Below are positions 36,089-45,289 of a stretch of DNA of 64,000 bases, piece after piece. The notes under the pieces were generated by a model. That model saw only the letters and a program-made list of their open reading frames with translations, had not been told where the DNA came from and did not search any database. Both the position numbers and the translations under genes were made by a program. This stretch comes from Bin87 sp963692995 (lineage in GTDB: Bacteria > Chloroflexota > Dehalococcoidia > Lucifugimonadales > UBA3495). How positions within the stretch are numbered: the first letter of the stretch is position 1; each line of letters opens with the position of its first letter. The stretch spans positions 2,728,001 through 2,792,000 of the forward strand of contig OY843611.1 in assembly GCA_963692995.1 (NCBI GenBank), in the 5' to 3' direction.

Positions 36089-36913
36089 ATGGCCACGGCC
36101 TACACTCAAAAACAAAAATATCCTCGCCCCCCCGAACCCGCCGATGGTGTGCACTACCCTGATGCAGACGGCCGGCTCCCCGTAGAAACGATGTACCAGT
36201 TCATCCCCCAAGCCTATATGCAGCAGGCCCTGTCCACCTGGTTCGCCAACGATCCCACGGTTTTAGTCGCCGGCAATATGTTCATCTATTACGCGCCGGG
36301 GGATAGCAGCGCCGTCGTCGCCCCCGACTTGTACGTCATTCCCCATGTGGGCAATGCGCGCCGCAAGTCGTACTTCCTCTGGCTGGAAGAGCAAGTTCCG
36401 ACGTTCATCGTGGAAATAGCATCGGACGGCACCTATCGGAATGACTTGGGCTTCAAGCGCCGCCTGTATGAGAGTTGGGGCGTGCTGGAATACTGGCTCT
36501 ACGACCCCACGGAGGAGCGCCACTTGGAACCGTTCCTGCAAGGCTACCGCCTGGCGCGCGGAAGTTACACGGCCATTGATGTCCGGCGCGACGCTGCAAG
36601 TGAGCAGCTGCGTGGCGCCAGCGCGGTACTGCATCTGGAATTGCACTGCGACCGGCAACGGTTCCGCTTTTTCGACCCGGCGCAAGGCCGCTATCTCCTC
36701 GACTTGGCGGAATCAGGGCAAGAACGACTTGCCGCGGAGCGAGCCCGGGACCGTGAACAGGCCGGCCGGCTGGCGGCCGAGCAAGCATTGGACCAGGAGC
36801 AAGCCGGCCGGTTGGCGGCCGAGCAAGCCCGGAACCAGGAGCGGGCGGCCCGACTGGAACTGGAACGCCTGCTCCGCGAACGCGGCATCGATCCGCCCAC
36901 CATCACACCGTAG
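36089..36913 (+). CDS. Uma2-family endonuclease-fold protein with coiled-coil tail
   Basis: 274 residues. The Uma2 core is seen in VVAPDLYVIPHVGNARRKSYFLWLEEQVPTFIVEIAS spanning 72-112 (PD...EV..P residues) and YESWGVLEYWLYDP near 130. From residue 205 three copies of an approximately 16-residue heptad-like unit (QAGRLAAEQA) form a coiled coil. Many Uma2 paralogues occur in Cyanobacteria/Chloroflexota, function uncertain. The TAG stop is provided by the edge of the MITE-like element. Confidence 0.82.
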   Translation: MATAYTQKQKYPRPPEPADGVHYPDADGRLPVETMYQFIPQAYMQQALSTWFANDPTVLVAGNMFIYYAPGDSSAVVAPDLYVIPHVGNARRKSYFLWLEEQVPTFIVEIASDGTYRNDLGFKRRLYESWGVLEYWLYDPTEERHLEPFLQGYRLARGSYTAIDVRRDAASEQLRGASAVLHLELHCDRQRFRFFDPAQGRYLLDLAESGQERLAAERARDREQAGRLAAEQALDQEQAGRLAAEQARNQERAARLELERLLRERGIDPPTITP

Positions 36914-37143
36914 GAATTGCGAAACTCCCCCAATTCCCCCTCCACCAATCTTCCGTCATTCCCCCTTATCCCATCATTTCCGCGAAAGCGGGAATCCAGA
37001 ATTGCCGGCTGTCGGAGAACGATGTGGTTATAGAGACGCCTGGATTCCCGCTTTCGCGGGAATGACGGAAAGGGGAGCGGGAATGACGGTGTTTGCGAAC
37101 ACGGCCTAGTGTGAGGGGACTTTGGGAGTTTCGCAATTTTCTA
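36911..37143. mobile_element. MITE-like element, copy 2
   Basis: Starts TAGGAATTGCGAAACTCCC and ends GGGAGTTTCGCAATTTTCTA, enclosing the same palindromic core as copy 1 (5239-5455). It is flanked by CACACCGT direct repeats (36904-36911 and 37144-37151). The right-hand copy continues as CACACCGTGA, so the pre-insertion gene end was probably ...ACA CCG TGA and the insertion replaced TGA with TAG. Confidence 0.75.
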
Positions 37144-37191
37144 CACACCGTGAACCGTGCTGTCATGAAAACCGTGCTATCATAAAATACG

Positions 37192-38064
37192 ATGTGCGCT
37201 GCCGTTCGTAAAGCCGTCATACCCGCCGCCGGGTTGGGCACCCGGTTTCTGCCGGTCACCCGCTCCGTGCCTAAGGAACTACTGCCCATCCTCGACCGGC
37301 CCATGCTGCAATACGTGGTGGAAGAAGCGGCAGAGGCCGGTATCACCGACGTTATTGTCGTAACGTCTCCCGGCAAGGAAGGCATCGCCGAGTATTTCCG
37401 CCCCCGTCCCGATCTGGAAACCCGCCTCGCCGCCGACGCCGCCCTGCTGGAAAAGGTCAGTTCCGGCGCGCGGCTGGCCGACGTGTCCTTCGTGATCCAG
37501 GCGGAACCGCTCGGTTTGGGACACGCCGTGCTGACGGCCCGAGAAGCCGTGGGCGACGAACCCTTCGCCGTCATTCTGCCCGACGACATTGTGGATCACG
37601 CTCCCGGCGTCCTGTCCCAGATGCTGACCGCCGACGCCAACGACCAAGGCGGGGCGTCAGTAGCCGTGGAACGAGTGCCCTGGGAGATCGTGCACAACTA
37701 CGGCGTGGTGGACACTGAGCCGACCGGCGGGCGATTGCGCCGGGTCAACGGGCTGGTGGAGAAACCGCCGCCGGGCACGGCTCCATCCAACCTCTCCATC
37801 GTGGGGCGCTACCTGCTGCCGCCGCAGATATTCGAGTGCCTGGAACGCGTGCCGCCGGGAGCGCGGGGCGAAATCCAGCTAACCGATGGCCTGGCCCTGC
37901 TGATGGAACATGTCGCGCTCTACGCCTACGAGTTCGAAGGCGTCCGCTACGATGGCGGCAGCCCCATGGGCCTCCTGCGGGCGTCGCTGGAATACGCGCT
38001 GCGACGGGAGGACACCCGCGCGGCGGCGACCGAACTGCTCCGCGGGCTCGCCGCCGAGTTGTAG
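37192..38064 (+). CDS. galU: UTP-glucose-1-phosphate uridylyltransferase
   Basis: 290 residues. KAVIPAAGLGTRFLPVTRSVPKELLPILDRPM at residue 7 onward holds the nucleotide-binding loop and catalytic Lys, with QAEPLGLGHAVL near 103, VILPDDIVDH near 124, and GLVEKPP near 186. Makes UDP-glucose for envelope polysaccharides. Its upstream region contains a 17-bp tandem repeat (37154-37187) and the predicted -10 lies only a few bases before the ATG, so the message may have almost no leader. Confidence 0.92.
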   Translation: MCAAVRKAVIPAAGLGTRFLPVTRSVPKELLPILDRPMLQYVVEEAAEAGITDVIVVTSPGKEGIAEYFRPRPDLETRLAADAALLEKVSSGARLADVSFVIQAEPLGLGHAVLTAREAVGDEPFAVILPDDIVDHAPGVLSQMLTADANDQGGASVAVERVPWEIVHNYGVVDTEPTGGRLRRVNGLVEKPPPGTAPSNLSIVGRYLLPPQIFECLERVPPGARGEIQLTDGLALLMEHVALYAYEFEGVRYDGGSPMGLLRASLEYALRREDTRAAATELLRGLAAEL

Positions 38065-38094
38065 CCCCCCGGGTCTTTTGATTTTCAAAACCCC

Positions 38095-38244
38095 CGTCAT
38101 TCCCGCGAACCCGTCACTCGCCCGGTTCACCCATCATCCCCCGGTGCACCCGTCATTCCCGCGAAAGCGGGGAACCAGCAACTCCTGCGCTCAGGAACGT
38201 TACGGTTTGGCAACGCTTCCGGATCAAGCCCGGAATGACGGGAA
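38095..38244. repeat. Diverged copy of the palindromic repeat
   Basis: Contains CGTCATTCCCGCG at the left, ATTCCCGCGAAAGCGGGGAA in the middle and CCGGAATGACGGGAA at the right, matching the core of the MITE-like elements but without the terminal repeats. It fills the gap after galU. Confidence 0.55.
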
Positions 38245-38385
38245 TAATCGAAAGGCCCTGGTAGCCTCGCCCGGTTCAATTGACACTCCCGGCGGGGCCA
38301 CCGTAGAATTGCCGGGCGATTTGCAGGCGGCCGGCGCAACGCCGCCACCGCCTCGCTTCAGCCTTGACCGAGGATGAGCCAAGCC

Positions 38386-38622
38386 ATGTCTACCAAAGCC
38401 TTTTTGCTGGTTGAAACCTCCGTTGGCCGTACCCGCGACGTGGCCAACACCCTGCGAGACTTGGACGGGATCAAATCGGTTGACGTGGTCACCGGCCCCT
38501 ATGACATTATCGCGGTTATCTCCGGAGAGGATATGTCGGTGGTCGGTGGACTGGTCACCGAAAAGATCCATACCGTCGTCGGCGTGGTACGCACCGTTAC
38601 CTGCGTCGCCGTGGACGCTTGA
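38386..38622 (+). CDS. Lrp/AsnC ligand-binding (RAM) domain protein
   Basis: 78 residues from ATG 38386. The whole protein is a stand-alone RAM/AsnC_trans_reg domain: TKAFLLVETSVGRTRDVANTLRDLDGI, VVTGPYDIIAVISGEDM and ending VRTVTCVAV; it lacks the DNA-binding HTH. Such stand-alone domains bind amino acids as oligomers and modulate partners. Confidence 0.8.
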   Translation: MSTKAFLLVETSVGRTRDVANTLRDLDGIKSVDVVTGPYDIIAVISGEDMSVVGGLVTEKIHTVVGVVRTVTCVAVDA

Positions 38623-38695
38623 CGGTCGCCAAGCGTGCTGACAACCCTGGATACCGGCTTGCGCCGGAATGACGCGATGCGAGCAGGAGGCCCAG

Positions 38696-39871
38696 TTGGA
38701 GTACCGATTTACTCCCGACGATGACCGGTTCCGCGGCGAACTGCGGCAATTCATCCAGTCTGAATTGCCGCCGGATTGGGAAGGCGGCGGGCGCTGGCCC
38801 GAGGAGTACGACTGGGATTTCACCATGTATCTGCGGGGCCGGCTGGCCGAGCGGGGCTGGCTGACCATGCACTGGCCCGAGGACTACGGCGGGCAGGACG
38901 CCTCTCCCGTGCGCTCGGCCATCTACAACGAGGAACTGGCCTACCGGCGCGCGCCGGGGCGGGACATTTTCGGCGTGCGGATGCTGGGCCCCACTCTGAT
39001 GATCCACGGCAGCGAAGAGCAGAAGCAAACCCACCTGCCACCCATCGCCCGGGGTGAAATCCAGTGGTGCCAGGGCTACAGCGAGCCGGAGTCGGGGTCC
39101 GACCTGGCGTCCTTGAGCACCCGGGCCGTCCGCGACGGCGACGAGTACGTCATCAACGGAACCAAGATCTGGACCACCCTGGCCCACCGCTCCGACTGGA
39201 TAATGTGCCTGGCCCGCACCGACCCGGAGGCGCCCCGGCACCGGGGCATCAGCTTTATCCTGGTGGACATGAAATCCCCCGGCGTTGCGGTGCGCCCGGT
39301 AATCAACATGACCGGCGGCCATGAGTTCAACCAGGTGATTTTCGACAACGTGCGCGTGCCGGCCAGCAACCTGGTCGGGGAGGAAAATCGGGGTTGGTAC
39401 GTCGCGGTGACCCTGCTGGACTTCGAGCGTTCCGGCATCGACTACTCGGCCATCGCCCGCCGCCTGCTCGACGACACCCGGGATTACGCGGGCCAGCTGT
39501 CGAGCAACGGCGTCCGGGTTACCCAGCAGCCCTGGGTACGCAACCTGCTGGCCGACCGCTACGTGGAATGCGAGGCCGCCCGCCTAATGGCCTACAACGT
39601 AGCCTGGATGCAGGGCGAAGGCTTGGTGCCCAACAAAGAGGCTTCCATGAGCAAGGCCTTCGGCAGCGAGACTCTGCACCGCTCGGCCAACAGCGTGCTG
39701 GAGATCGCCGGTCTGCCGGGCGCAATGGCGCGCGGCGAAAAACGCGCCCCGCTGAAGGGCCGGCTGCCCGAAAACTGGATGATCAGCTTCTCCCACAAGA
39801 TCGCCGGCGGCACCTCGGAAGTGCAGCGCGGGATCATCGCCGGCCGGGGGTTAGGACTGCCGCGGGGTTAG
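38696..39871 (+). CDS. Acyl-CoA dehydrogenase
   Basis: 391 residues from a TTG at 38696 with AGGAGG five bases upstream; the earlier ATG at 38669 lies in a repeat fragment. ACAD features: WCQGYSEPESGSDLASL near 117, INGTKIWTT near 142, GISFILVDM, a long C-terminal helix domain and the catalytic region ISFSHKIAGGTSEVQRGIIAGRGLGLPRG at the end. FAD enzyme oxidising an acyl-CoA; substrate unknown. Confidence 0.88.
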   Translation: MEYRFTPDDDRFRGELRQFIQSELPPDWEGGGRWPEEYDWDFTMYLRGRLAERGWLTMHWPEDYGGQDASPVRSAIYNEELAYRRAPGRDIFGVRMLGPTLMIHGSEEQKQTHLPPIARGEIQWCQGYSEPESGSDLASLSTRAVRDGDEYVINGTKIWTTLAHRSDWIMCLARTDPEAPRHRGISFILVDMKSPGVAVRPVINMTGGHEFNQVIFDNVRVPASNLVGEENRGWYVAVTLLDFERSGIDYSAIARRLLDDTRDYAGQLSSNGVRVTQQPWVRNLLADRYVECEAARLMAYNVAWMQGEGLVPNKEASMSKAFGSETLHRSANSVLEIAGLPGAMARGEKRAPLKGRLPENWMISFSHKIAGGTSEVQRGIIAGRGLGLPRG

Positions 39872-39973
39872 CGCGGTTGAGCGCAACTGCCCGCGCCGCG
39901 CTGACGCTGACCAACGCCGCGCCGTCGGAGAACCGCCACCGGGAGCGTTCACGGTCGTCATTTCGCATCGCTA

Positions 39974-40336
39974 TTATCCGGCCGGCCGGCTGGGCCAAGG
40001 CGGCAAGCTCGCGAACACGGCGGCCTCCGCATGCGTCAGCTCGCGCATGGCTTCGCGGCTACGGCTGAGGACACGGAACACGGTACGGGGCGTTATGGAA
40101 AAACGCTGCGCCGCATCGGCAATGGACAATCCTTCCGCATCGATGATAGCGGTAATCCGCAGGTCCCGCGCCAGCCGGCGGTACTTGCCGAACCACTCCA
40201 TATCATCGAACTTGCAGCGGGGCAGCGGGCACTCCAGGCAGGTTGCCGCCACCTCGCATCCGTTATCCTCATAGTGTTCAAAAGACGTTTCGTCGATTTG
40301 GTGTTGGCTGGGTGCAACGGCGTTGATAGCGTACAT
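39974..40336 (-). CDS. HTH protein with Cys cluster
   Basis: 120 residues from ATG 40336 (GGAG upstream). A CEVAATCLECPLPRCKFD cluster near residue 27 could bind a metal, and LSIADAAQRFSITPRTVFRVLSR near 70 is a helix-turn-helix. Similar Cys-cluster/HTH proteins recur in Chloroflexota, with no known role that I can name. Confidence 0.65.
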   Translation of the reverse strand: MYAINAVAPSQHQIDETSFEHYEDNGCEVAATCLECPLPRCKFDDMEWFGKYRRLARDLRITAIIDAEGLSIADAAQRFSITPRTVFRVLSRSREAMRELTHAEAAVFASLPPWPSRPAG

Positions 40337-40484
40337 TGCCAGACTCCGAAACAGACGTTCTAATACTTTCACAAATTATAGAACTTCAGTTCTTGCGCCG
40401 TCAACCGAACACCCCACGCGGATTCCCGCTATCTTCGTCCCCGGTTAGCGTCGGCCACCGCCAGGCCCCGTCGGTGTTGCGTCC

Positions 40485-40931
40485 TTACGGGGTCAGGAAC
40501 CGGCGCAGTATGGCCACTGCTGCCGCAGCGTCAACGGAACCCCGTTCGCGGCTCGGCTCGCGCCCGGACTCCCGCAATGCGGCGGCGGCGGCGTGGGACG
40601 TGAAGCCCTCGTCAACCGTCAGGACGGGAACGCCGGCAACCCGTTCCAGGGCCCGGACGAACGAGGCGGTTTTGCGCGCCTGCTCACCGGACACGCCGCG
40701 GGCGTCGTAGGGCATCCCGACGATGATGGCCGTGGCGTCGCGCCACCCGGCTTCATCCAGGATGGCGACGACGTCGGCGCGGCGGCTGCGCCGCTGCACG
40801 TATCCGGCGGGCAGTATTAGCTCGCCCGGCGGGACGCTCACCGCCATTCCGATACGCCGGTCGCCCACGTCCAGCCCCAGCAGGCGGCCGGCGCGGGCGA
40901 GGGCTGAGGCGTGGGCGGCATCGGGCGGCAT
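40485..40931 (-). CDS. ruvX: Holliday junction resolvase-like RuvX/YqgF
   Basis: 148 residues from ATG 40931. LLGLDVGDRRIGMAVS near residue 17, IIVGMPYDARGVSGEQARKTASFVRAL near 68, VLTVDEGFTSHAAAAAL near 104 and a terminal DAAAAVAILRRFL correspond to the YqgF fold; the usual DERLT reads DEGFT. Resolvase/16S rRNA processing nuclease. Lies downstream of alaS, a common order. Confidence 0.83.
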   Translation of the reverse strand: MPPDAAHASALARAGRLLGLDVGDRRIGMAVSVPPGELILPAGYVQRRSRRADVVAILDEAGWRDATAIIVGMPYDARGVSGEQARKTASFVRALERVAGVPVLTVDEGFTSHAAAAALRESGREPSRERGSVDAAAAVAILRRFLTP

Positions 40932-40938
40932 CGGCAAA

Positions 40939-41007
40939 TTATCCGAGGCTATACAACTCCGGCAGGACGGCGGGGATGGCAATTTGGCTGCCTTTTGTGA
41001 CGCGCAT
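40939..41007 (-). other. Tiny 22-codon frame between alaS and ruvX
   Basis: ATG at 41007 with GGAGG at good distance, stop TAA at 40941-40939. The peptide starts MRVTKGSQIAIPA, recalling the AbrB/MazE opening VTSKGQVTIP, then stops. It could be a leader peptide, a truncated AbrB-like antitoxin, or chance. It overlaps no other accepted gene. Confidence 0.3.
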
Positions 41008-41032
41008 GATGGCCTCCGGTTGACCAGTCCGG

Positions 41033-43774
41033 TTATCCGTTTAGCGCATCGCGCACCAGGCCGGCCACGCTGTCCAGGGCCGCGCCCAGGCGTTCCGGCT
41101 GCCGGCCGCCGGCCTGGGCCGTTTCGGGACGACCGCCGCCGCCACCGCCCATGAGCTGGGCGGCGGCGCGGGCAATGTTGCCGGCGTGGAGGCCCCGATC
41201 CACCAGGTCCGGGGTCAGCATGGTGACGATGATAGGAGAGCCGTCGATAACCGCGCCCAGGGCCACCACCGCGCTATCCAGCTTCTGCTTGAGAAAGTCG
41301 CCCATCTCGCGCATCGCCTCAACGTTATGGGCCGAAGTGACCCCGGCCACCAGCTTCACGCCAGCCACGTCCCGGGTGCGGTTGAGCAGGGATTCGGCCT
41401 CGGAGCGCAGGCCGGCTCGCTCCGCGTCGGCCAGCCGGCGGCGCAGCGTCTCGGTATCGGCCATATAGGCATCCAGGCGGGCCTCCAGCTCGGGAACCGG
41501 AACCTGCAACTTTCGGGAAATTGCCTCCAGGGTGGCCGATTGCTGTACGAAAAGCTCCTCGGCAGCCCGGCCCGTCAGGGCCTCGATGCGACGCATTCCG
41601 CCGCCGATGCTAGACTCGCCCAAGACGACCAGCGCGCCCACCTCGCCGGTGGCGTGGACGTGAGTGCCGCCGCAAACCTCAAAGCTGAAGGGGTCTTCGT
41701 GGCTGTCGTGGCCGGCCATGCGCACCACGCGCACCACGTCGCCGTAGCGGTCGCCGAAGAAGGCCAGCGCGCCCGCGCGCACGGCGTCGGTATAAGTGGT
41801 CTCTTGAGCGGTCACGGCCAGGTTCTCGCGCACCTTGCTGTTGGCCAGGCTCTGCACCGCCAGCTGCTCGGCATAGGTCATCGCGCCAACGTGGTTGAAG
41901 TCAAAGCGCAGGCGGCCCGTATCGCACAGGGAGCCGGCCTGCCGCACGTGGGGGCCGAGGACGGAGCGCAGCGCCGCATGGAGCAGATGCGTTCCGCTGT
42001 GATTGCGCGAGGCGTCCAGGCGGCGTTCCGCTGCAACCCGGGCCGTGACGGCCTCGCCCAGGGCGATATCGCCGTCGGAAACCACGCCGCGATGCACAAT
42101 CAGGCCGGCCACCGGGCTCTGGGTGTCGTCAACCTGGACCTGCCCGTTGGGTCCGACGATGACGCCCCGGTCGCCCACCTGACCGCCGCCTTCCGCATAA
42201 AAGCAGGTCTCGGCCAAAACGATCTCCACCTGTTGTCCCCGGGTGGTGTGTCCCACCGCCGCGCCGTCGCGCAGGATCCCCAGGATGCGCGACGCAATGG
42301 TGGTCTGCCGGTAGCCGCTAAACGGAGTATGGCCGGCGCCCAAGTTCTCATAGGCGGTAACGATTTCCATGCCGCCCGTTACCTGGCGTCCGGCCCGATC
42401 CCGCTCTCGCTTGGCCTCCATGGCGGCGTTGAAGCCCTCCCGGTCCACGGCCAGCCCGTACTCTCGACGGCCGATTTCGTCCACCAGCTCCGGCGGAAAA
42501 CCGTAGGTGTCGTAAAGTTCAAAGGCCACCGCGCCGTCAATGACACCCACCGCGCGAGCCGTCTCCAACCGTTCTTCCAGCAGCGGCATTCCCTGGCGGA
42601 TGTTGTCGAGAAATTGGGTTTCCTCCAGTCCAACCACGCGGCGGATGAAGTCCCCGTTTTCGTCCAGCGCCGGGTAGGCGGCGGCAAAGCGGACGATCAC
42701 CGCGCCGGCAACGTCGGTCATAAAGGGCCGGTCCAGGCCCAGCTGCCGGCCGTAGCGGATGGCCCGGCGTATGATGCGACGCAGCACGTAGCCGCGCTCG
42801 CTGTTGGAAGGAACCACGCCGTCGCTGATGAGAAACGACGCGGCGCGGGCGTGCTCGGCCACCACACGGATGGCGTAGTCGGTATCGGCGCTTTCGCCGT
42901 ACTCGTAGCCGGCCAGCCCGCAAACGGCGTCGATGATGGGCTGAAACAGGTCGGTCTCATACACGTTGGGCTTGCCTTGCAGGACGGCGGCGGCCCGTTC
43001 CAGGCCCATGCCGGTGTCCACGCTGGGCGCGGGCAGCGGTGTGCGGACGCCCTCCAGGTCCTGGTAGAACTGCATGAAGACCAGGTTCCACAGCTCCACA
43101 AACCGCTCGCAGTCGCAGTTGGGGTGGCAGCCGCCCGGTTCGGCGGGTGTGCCGTCGTCGGCTTCCCGCCGCAGCAGGGCGGTGAGATACTCCGGCGTCA
43201 CCATCGCGTCGGTGACGGGATGCTGGCCCTTGCCCTTTTCGGCTCCGCCGTCGTAGTGCAGCTCGGAGCAGGGGCCGGTGGGGCCTTCCCGGCCGGCCGG
43301 CCCCCACCAGTTATCGCTGTTGCCGTAGCGGTAGATACGCTCCGGCGGCACGCCGATATCGTTATGCCACAGGTCGTAAGCCTCGTCGTCGTCCAGATGG
43401 ACGGTCACGTACATCCGCTCCGCTGCCAGCCCGAACACGTTGGTGCAGAGGTCCCAGGCGAAGGCCACCGCGTCCTTCTTGAAGTAGTCCCCGATGCTGA
43501 AGTTCCCCAGCATCTCGAAGAAGGTAAGGTGCTTGTGGTCGCCCACCTCGTCAATATCGGTGGTGCGGAAGGACTTCTGGCAGCTGGTGAGGCGACGGCG
43601 CGGCGGCGTTTGCTCGCCCATGAAGAAAGGCTTGAAGGGCACCATGCCGGCGGAGGTGAACATCAGCGTCGGATCACCGGCCGGTATCAGCGACGCGGAG
43701 GGCAGATACAGATGCCCCCGTTCCTCAAAAAATTGGCTGAAAGATCTGCGAATACTGTCGCCGTCCGTATTCAT
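41033..43774 (-). CDS. alaS: Alanyl-tRNA synthetase
   Basis: 913 residues, full length. Class II core at the N-terminus (RRSFSQFFEERGHLYLPSASLIP, SAGMVPFKPFF, LTSCQKSFRTTDIDEVG), editing-domain zinc motif NHSGTHLLHAAL near 583 and CGGTHVHATGEVG near 685, and a DHHA1-like C-terminal domain ending in GGGGGGRPETAQAGG. Charges tRNA-Ala and clears mischarged Ser/Gly. Confidence 0.97.
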   Translation of the reverse strand: MNTDGDSIRRSFSQFFEERGHLYLPSASLIPAGDPTLMFTSAGMVPFKPFFMGEQTPPRRRLTSCQKSFRTTDIDEVGDHKHLTFFEMLGNFSIGDYFKKDAVAFAWDLCTNVFGLAAERMYVTVHLDDDEAYDLWHNDIGVPPERIYRYGNSDNWWGPAGREGPTGPCSELHYDGGAEKGKGQHPVTDAMVTPEYLTALLRREADDGTPAEPGGCHPNCDCERFVELWNLVFMQFYQDLEGVRTPLPAPSVDTGMGLERAAAVLQGKPNVYETDLFQPIIDAVCGLAGYEYGESADTDYAIRVVAEHARAASFLISDGVVPSNSERGYVLRRIIRRAIRYGRQLGLDRPFMTDVAGAVIVRFAAAYPALDENGDFIRRVVGLEETQFLDNIRQGMPLLEERLETARAVGVIDGAVAFELYDTYGFPPELVDEIGRREYGLAVDREGFNAAMEAKRERDRAGRQVTGGMEIVTAYENLGAGHTPFSGYRQTTIASRILGILRDGAAVGHTTRGQQVEIVLAETCFYAEGGGQVGDRGVIVGPNGQVQVDDTQSPVAGLIVHRGVVSDGDIALGEAVTARVAAERRLDASRNHSGTHLLHAALRSVLGPHVRQAGSLCDTGRLRFDFNHVGAMTYAEQLAVQSLANSKVRENLAVTAQETTYTDAVRAGALAFFGDRYGDVVRVVRMAGHDSHEDPFSFEVCGGTHVHATGEVGALVVLGESSIGGGMRRIEALTGRAAEELFVQQSATLEAISRKLQVPVPELEARLDAYMADTETLRRRLADAERAGLRSEAESLLNRTRDVAGVKLVAGVTSAHNVEAMREMGDFLKQKLDSAVVALGAVIDGSPIIVTMLTPDLVDRGLHAGNIARAAAQLMGGGGGGRPETAQAGGRQPERLGAALDSVAGLVRDALNG

Positions 43775-43957
43775 ACCAGGTTACGACTCCCGTAAGTTGC
43801 GTTACGAAAAAGGGCCATTGGGTACGCCATCGATTGTAGGGGACGGGCGCGAACAGCGTCAACGATTGGTGGCGCGGGCTGCGGCGTTACTGCCCAACCG
43901 GCGCGTCGATAGGAACGCTAAAACCGGCATTAATCCGCTATGTTACTATAGACCCCG

Positions 43958-44884
43958 ATGCAGACTGCCCCTACGCGCTCCGGCCCCTTCCGCGTCATCA
44001 CGGCCAAGGTTCCGCACTATCTCAACGCCATCAACGTGTCGGAATCGCTGTTCGCGATGCCCTTTGGCTACATCGGGATGACGCTGGCGTCCCATTACTC
44101 CGGCGGCAGCGGGTGGCCCGGCTGGCACGCCTTCATCTGGATCACGCTGGCCTTCCTGGGCGTCCGCACGCTGGGGATGTCGGCCAACCGCATCATCAAC
44201 GCCCGGGAAGATGCGCGCAATCCGCGCACCGCCGGCCGGCACATACCCGCCGGCGTCCTGAAGCCCCTGGAAGTGGGCGGCATGGCGACGGTGGGAGCAA
44301 CCCTATTCTTCGCCGCCGCCTGGCAGCTGAACCCGCTGGCGTTGCTGCTGGCGCCGGTGGCGGCGGCATACGTCGTTCTCTACTCCTTCGCCAAGTATTA
44401 CACCTGGCTGTGCAGCCTCATGCTGGGGCTGGCCCTGTCCATCGCGCCGTCGGGAGCCTGGATCGGCGTCACCGGCCAGCTGATCTGGCAGCCGGTCCTG
44501 CTGACCTTCGCCGTGGCCATGTGGGCCGGCGGCTTCGAGACTATCTACGGCAGCCTGGACTACGATTTCGACCGGGCCAACCGCATCAATTCCATTGCCG
44601 CCCGGTTCGGCGTCCGCAACGCCATCCGCACCACACGGGCGCTGCACAGCCTGGCCGCCGTCGCGCTACTGGCGTTGGGCCTCTGGATGGGCCTCAACGT
44701 CTTCTACTTCATCGGCTGGGCCGTGGTCGTAGTCCTGCTAATCTACGAGAACCACCTGGTCAAAAACGGCGAGCCGGCCAAGGTGGGCAAAGCCTTCGGC
44801 TTCAACAAGTACATCTCAACCCAGCTGCTGGGCTTCACCATACTGGCCGTGGCGTTGCCCTTCGAGGGATTTCTGCCGTGGTAA
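43958..44884 (+). CDS. UbiA-family prenyltransferase
   Basis: 308 residues with about eight membrane helices. Both Asp-rich motifs of the family are present: NRIINAREDARNPRTAGR near 78 (NxxxD..DxxxxR type) and YDFDRANRINSIAARFG near 203. Attaches an isoprenoid to an aromatic acceptor; together with the ubiX and ubiE homologues this suggests the menaquinone (MqnP-like) pathway. Confidence 0.88.
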   Translation: MQTAPTRSGPFRVITAKVPHYLNAINVSESLFAMPFGYIGMTLASHYSGGSGWPGWHAFIWITLAFLGVRTLGMSANRIINAREDARNPRTAGRHIPAGVLKPLEVGGMATVGATLFFAAAWQLNPLALLLAPVAAAYVVLYSFAKYYTWLCSLMLGLALSIAPSGAWIGVTGQLIWQPVLLTFAVAMWAGGFETIYGSLDYDFDRANRINSIAARFGVRNAIRTTRALHSLAAVALLALGLWMGLNVFYFIGWAVVVVLLIYENHLVKNGEPAKVGKAFGFNKYISTQLLGFTILAVALPFEGFLPW

Positions 44885-44985
44885 CGTCCCTGCCGTCCGA
44901 TGGCGCGAAAATTTGCGGTCCGGGGGATACATCGAAATCCCAGTGGACGGAGTAATCGCCGCCCGCTCCGTTACCCGGCCCGCCG

Positions 44986-45014
44986 TTGACGCCCGGAACC
45001 TCCCGCCCTACAAT
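44986..45014 (+). promoter_or_regulatory. Promoter of trp operon
   Basis: TTGACG (44986-44991), a 17-base spacer and TACAAT (45009-45014). Transcription would begin near 45021, just before the T-box leader. Confidence 0.8.
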
Positions 45015-45034
45015 TACCTCGCAAATCCGAATAC

Positions 45035-45260
45035 CCAATCGCCGTGAAGGGGATTAGTAAGCGTCCAGCGAGGCCCAGAGAGCCGGAGTTGCTGCGAACC
45101 GGCGCCAGGCGCAGACGCCGAATGGCCCCCGGAGCCGCCCGCCGAAGAGCCGTTATCCAGTAGGCCGGGCCGCCTGGGCCGCGTTAACCGCCCGTCGAAC
45201 ACCGTATGCAGGGTGGCAATTGCGGCCTTCCAGGCTCGTCCCGCCGGGGACGGGCTTTTT
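45035..45260 (+). promoter_or_regulatory. Tryptophan T-box riboswitch
   Basis: Leader RNA of trpE. Stem I features are AGAGAGCCGGAG and TTGCTGCGAACCGGC (45078-45102), followed by the specifier region GAATGGCCCCC with TGG (Trp) at 45123-45125. The T-box AGGGTGGCAATTGCGG lies at 45210-45225, then terminator stem GCTCGTCCC/GGGACGGGC and five T (45234-45260). Uncharged tRNA-Trp binding should favour the antiterminator and allow trpE-VOC-trpG expression when Trp is scarce. Confidence 0.85.
45234..45260 (+). terminator. T-box-controlled intrinsic terminator
   Basis: A 9-bp stem (one G-U pair) with a 4-base loop at 45234-45255, followed by TTTTT at 45256-45260. It is the regulated terminator of the T-box leader, 30 bases before the trpE start. 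Confidence 0.85.
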
Positions 45261-45289
45261 CTTTTGCCGGCGGCCGCCCCCAGACACCA

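Noticed and set aside
36955..37070. Palindromes as ordinary terminators
   Set aside because: The same inverted sequence occurs as a dispersed element with terminal repeats, so it is better explained as mobile DNA, although it may also stop transcription.
38641..38675. Start of acyl-CoA dehydrogenase at ATG 38669
   Set aside because: That ATG lies in a repeat fragment; the TTG at 38696 has AGGAGG at ideal spacing.
41186..43795. An 869-residue plus-strand frame opposite alaS
   Set aside because: It is the antisense shadow of alaS, made open by high GC; its translation is His/Gly/Ala-rich with no domain.
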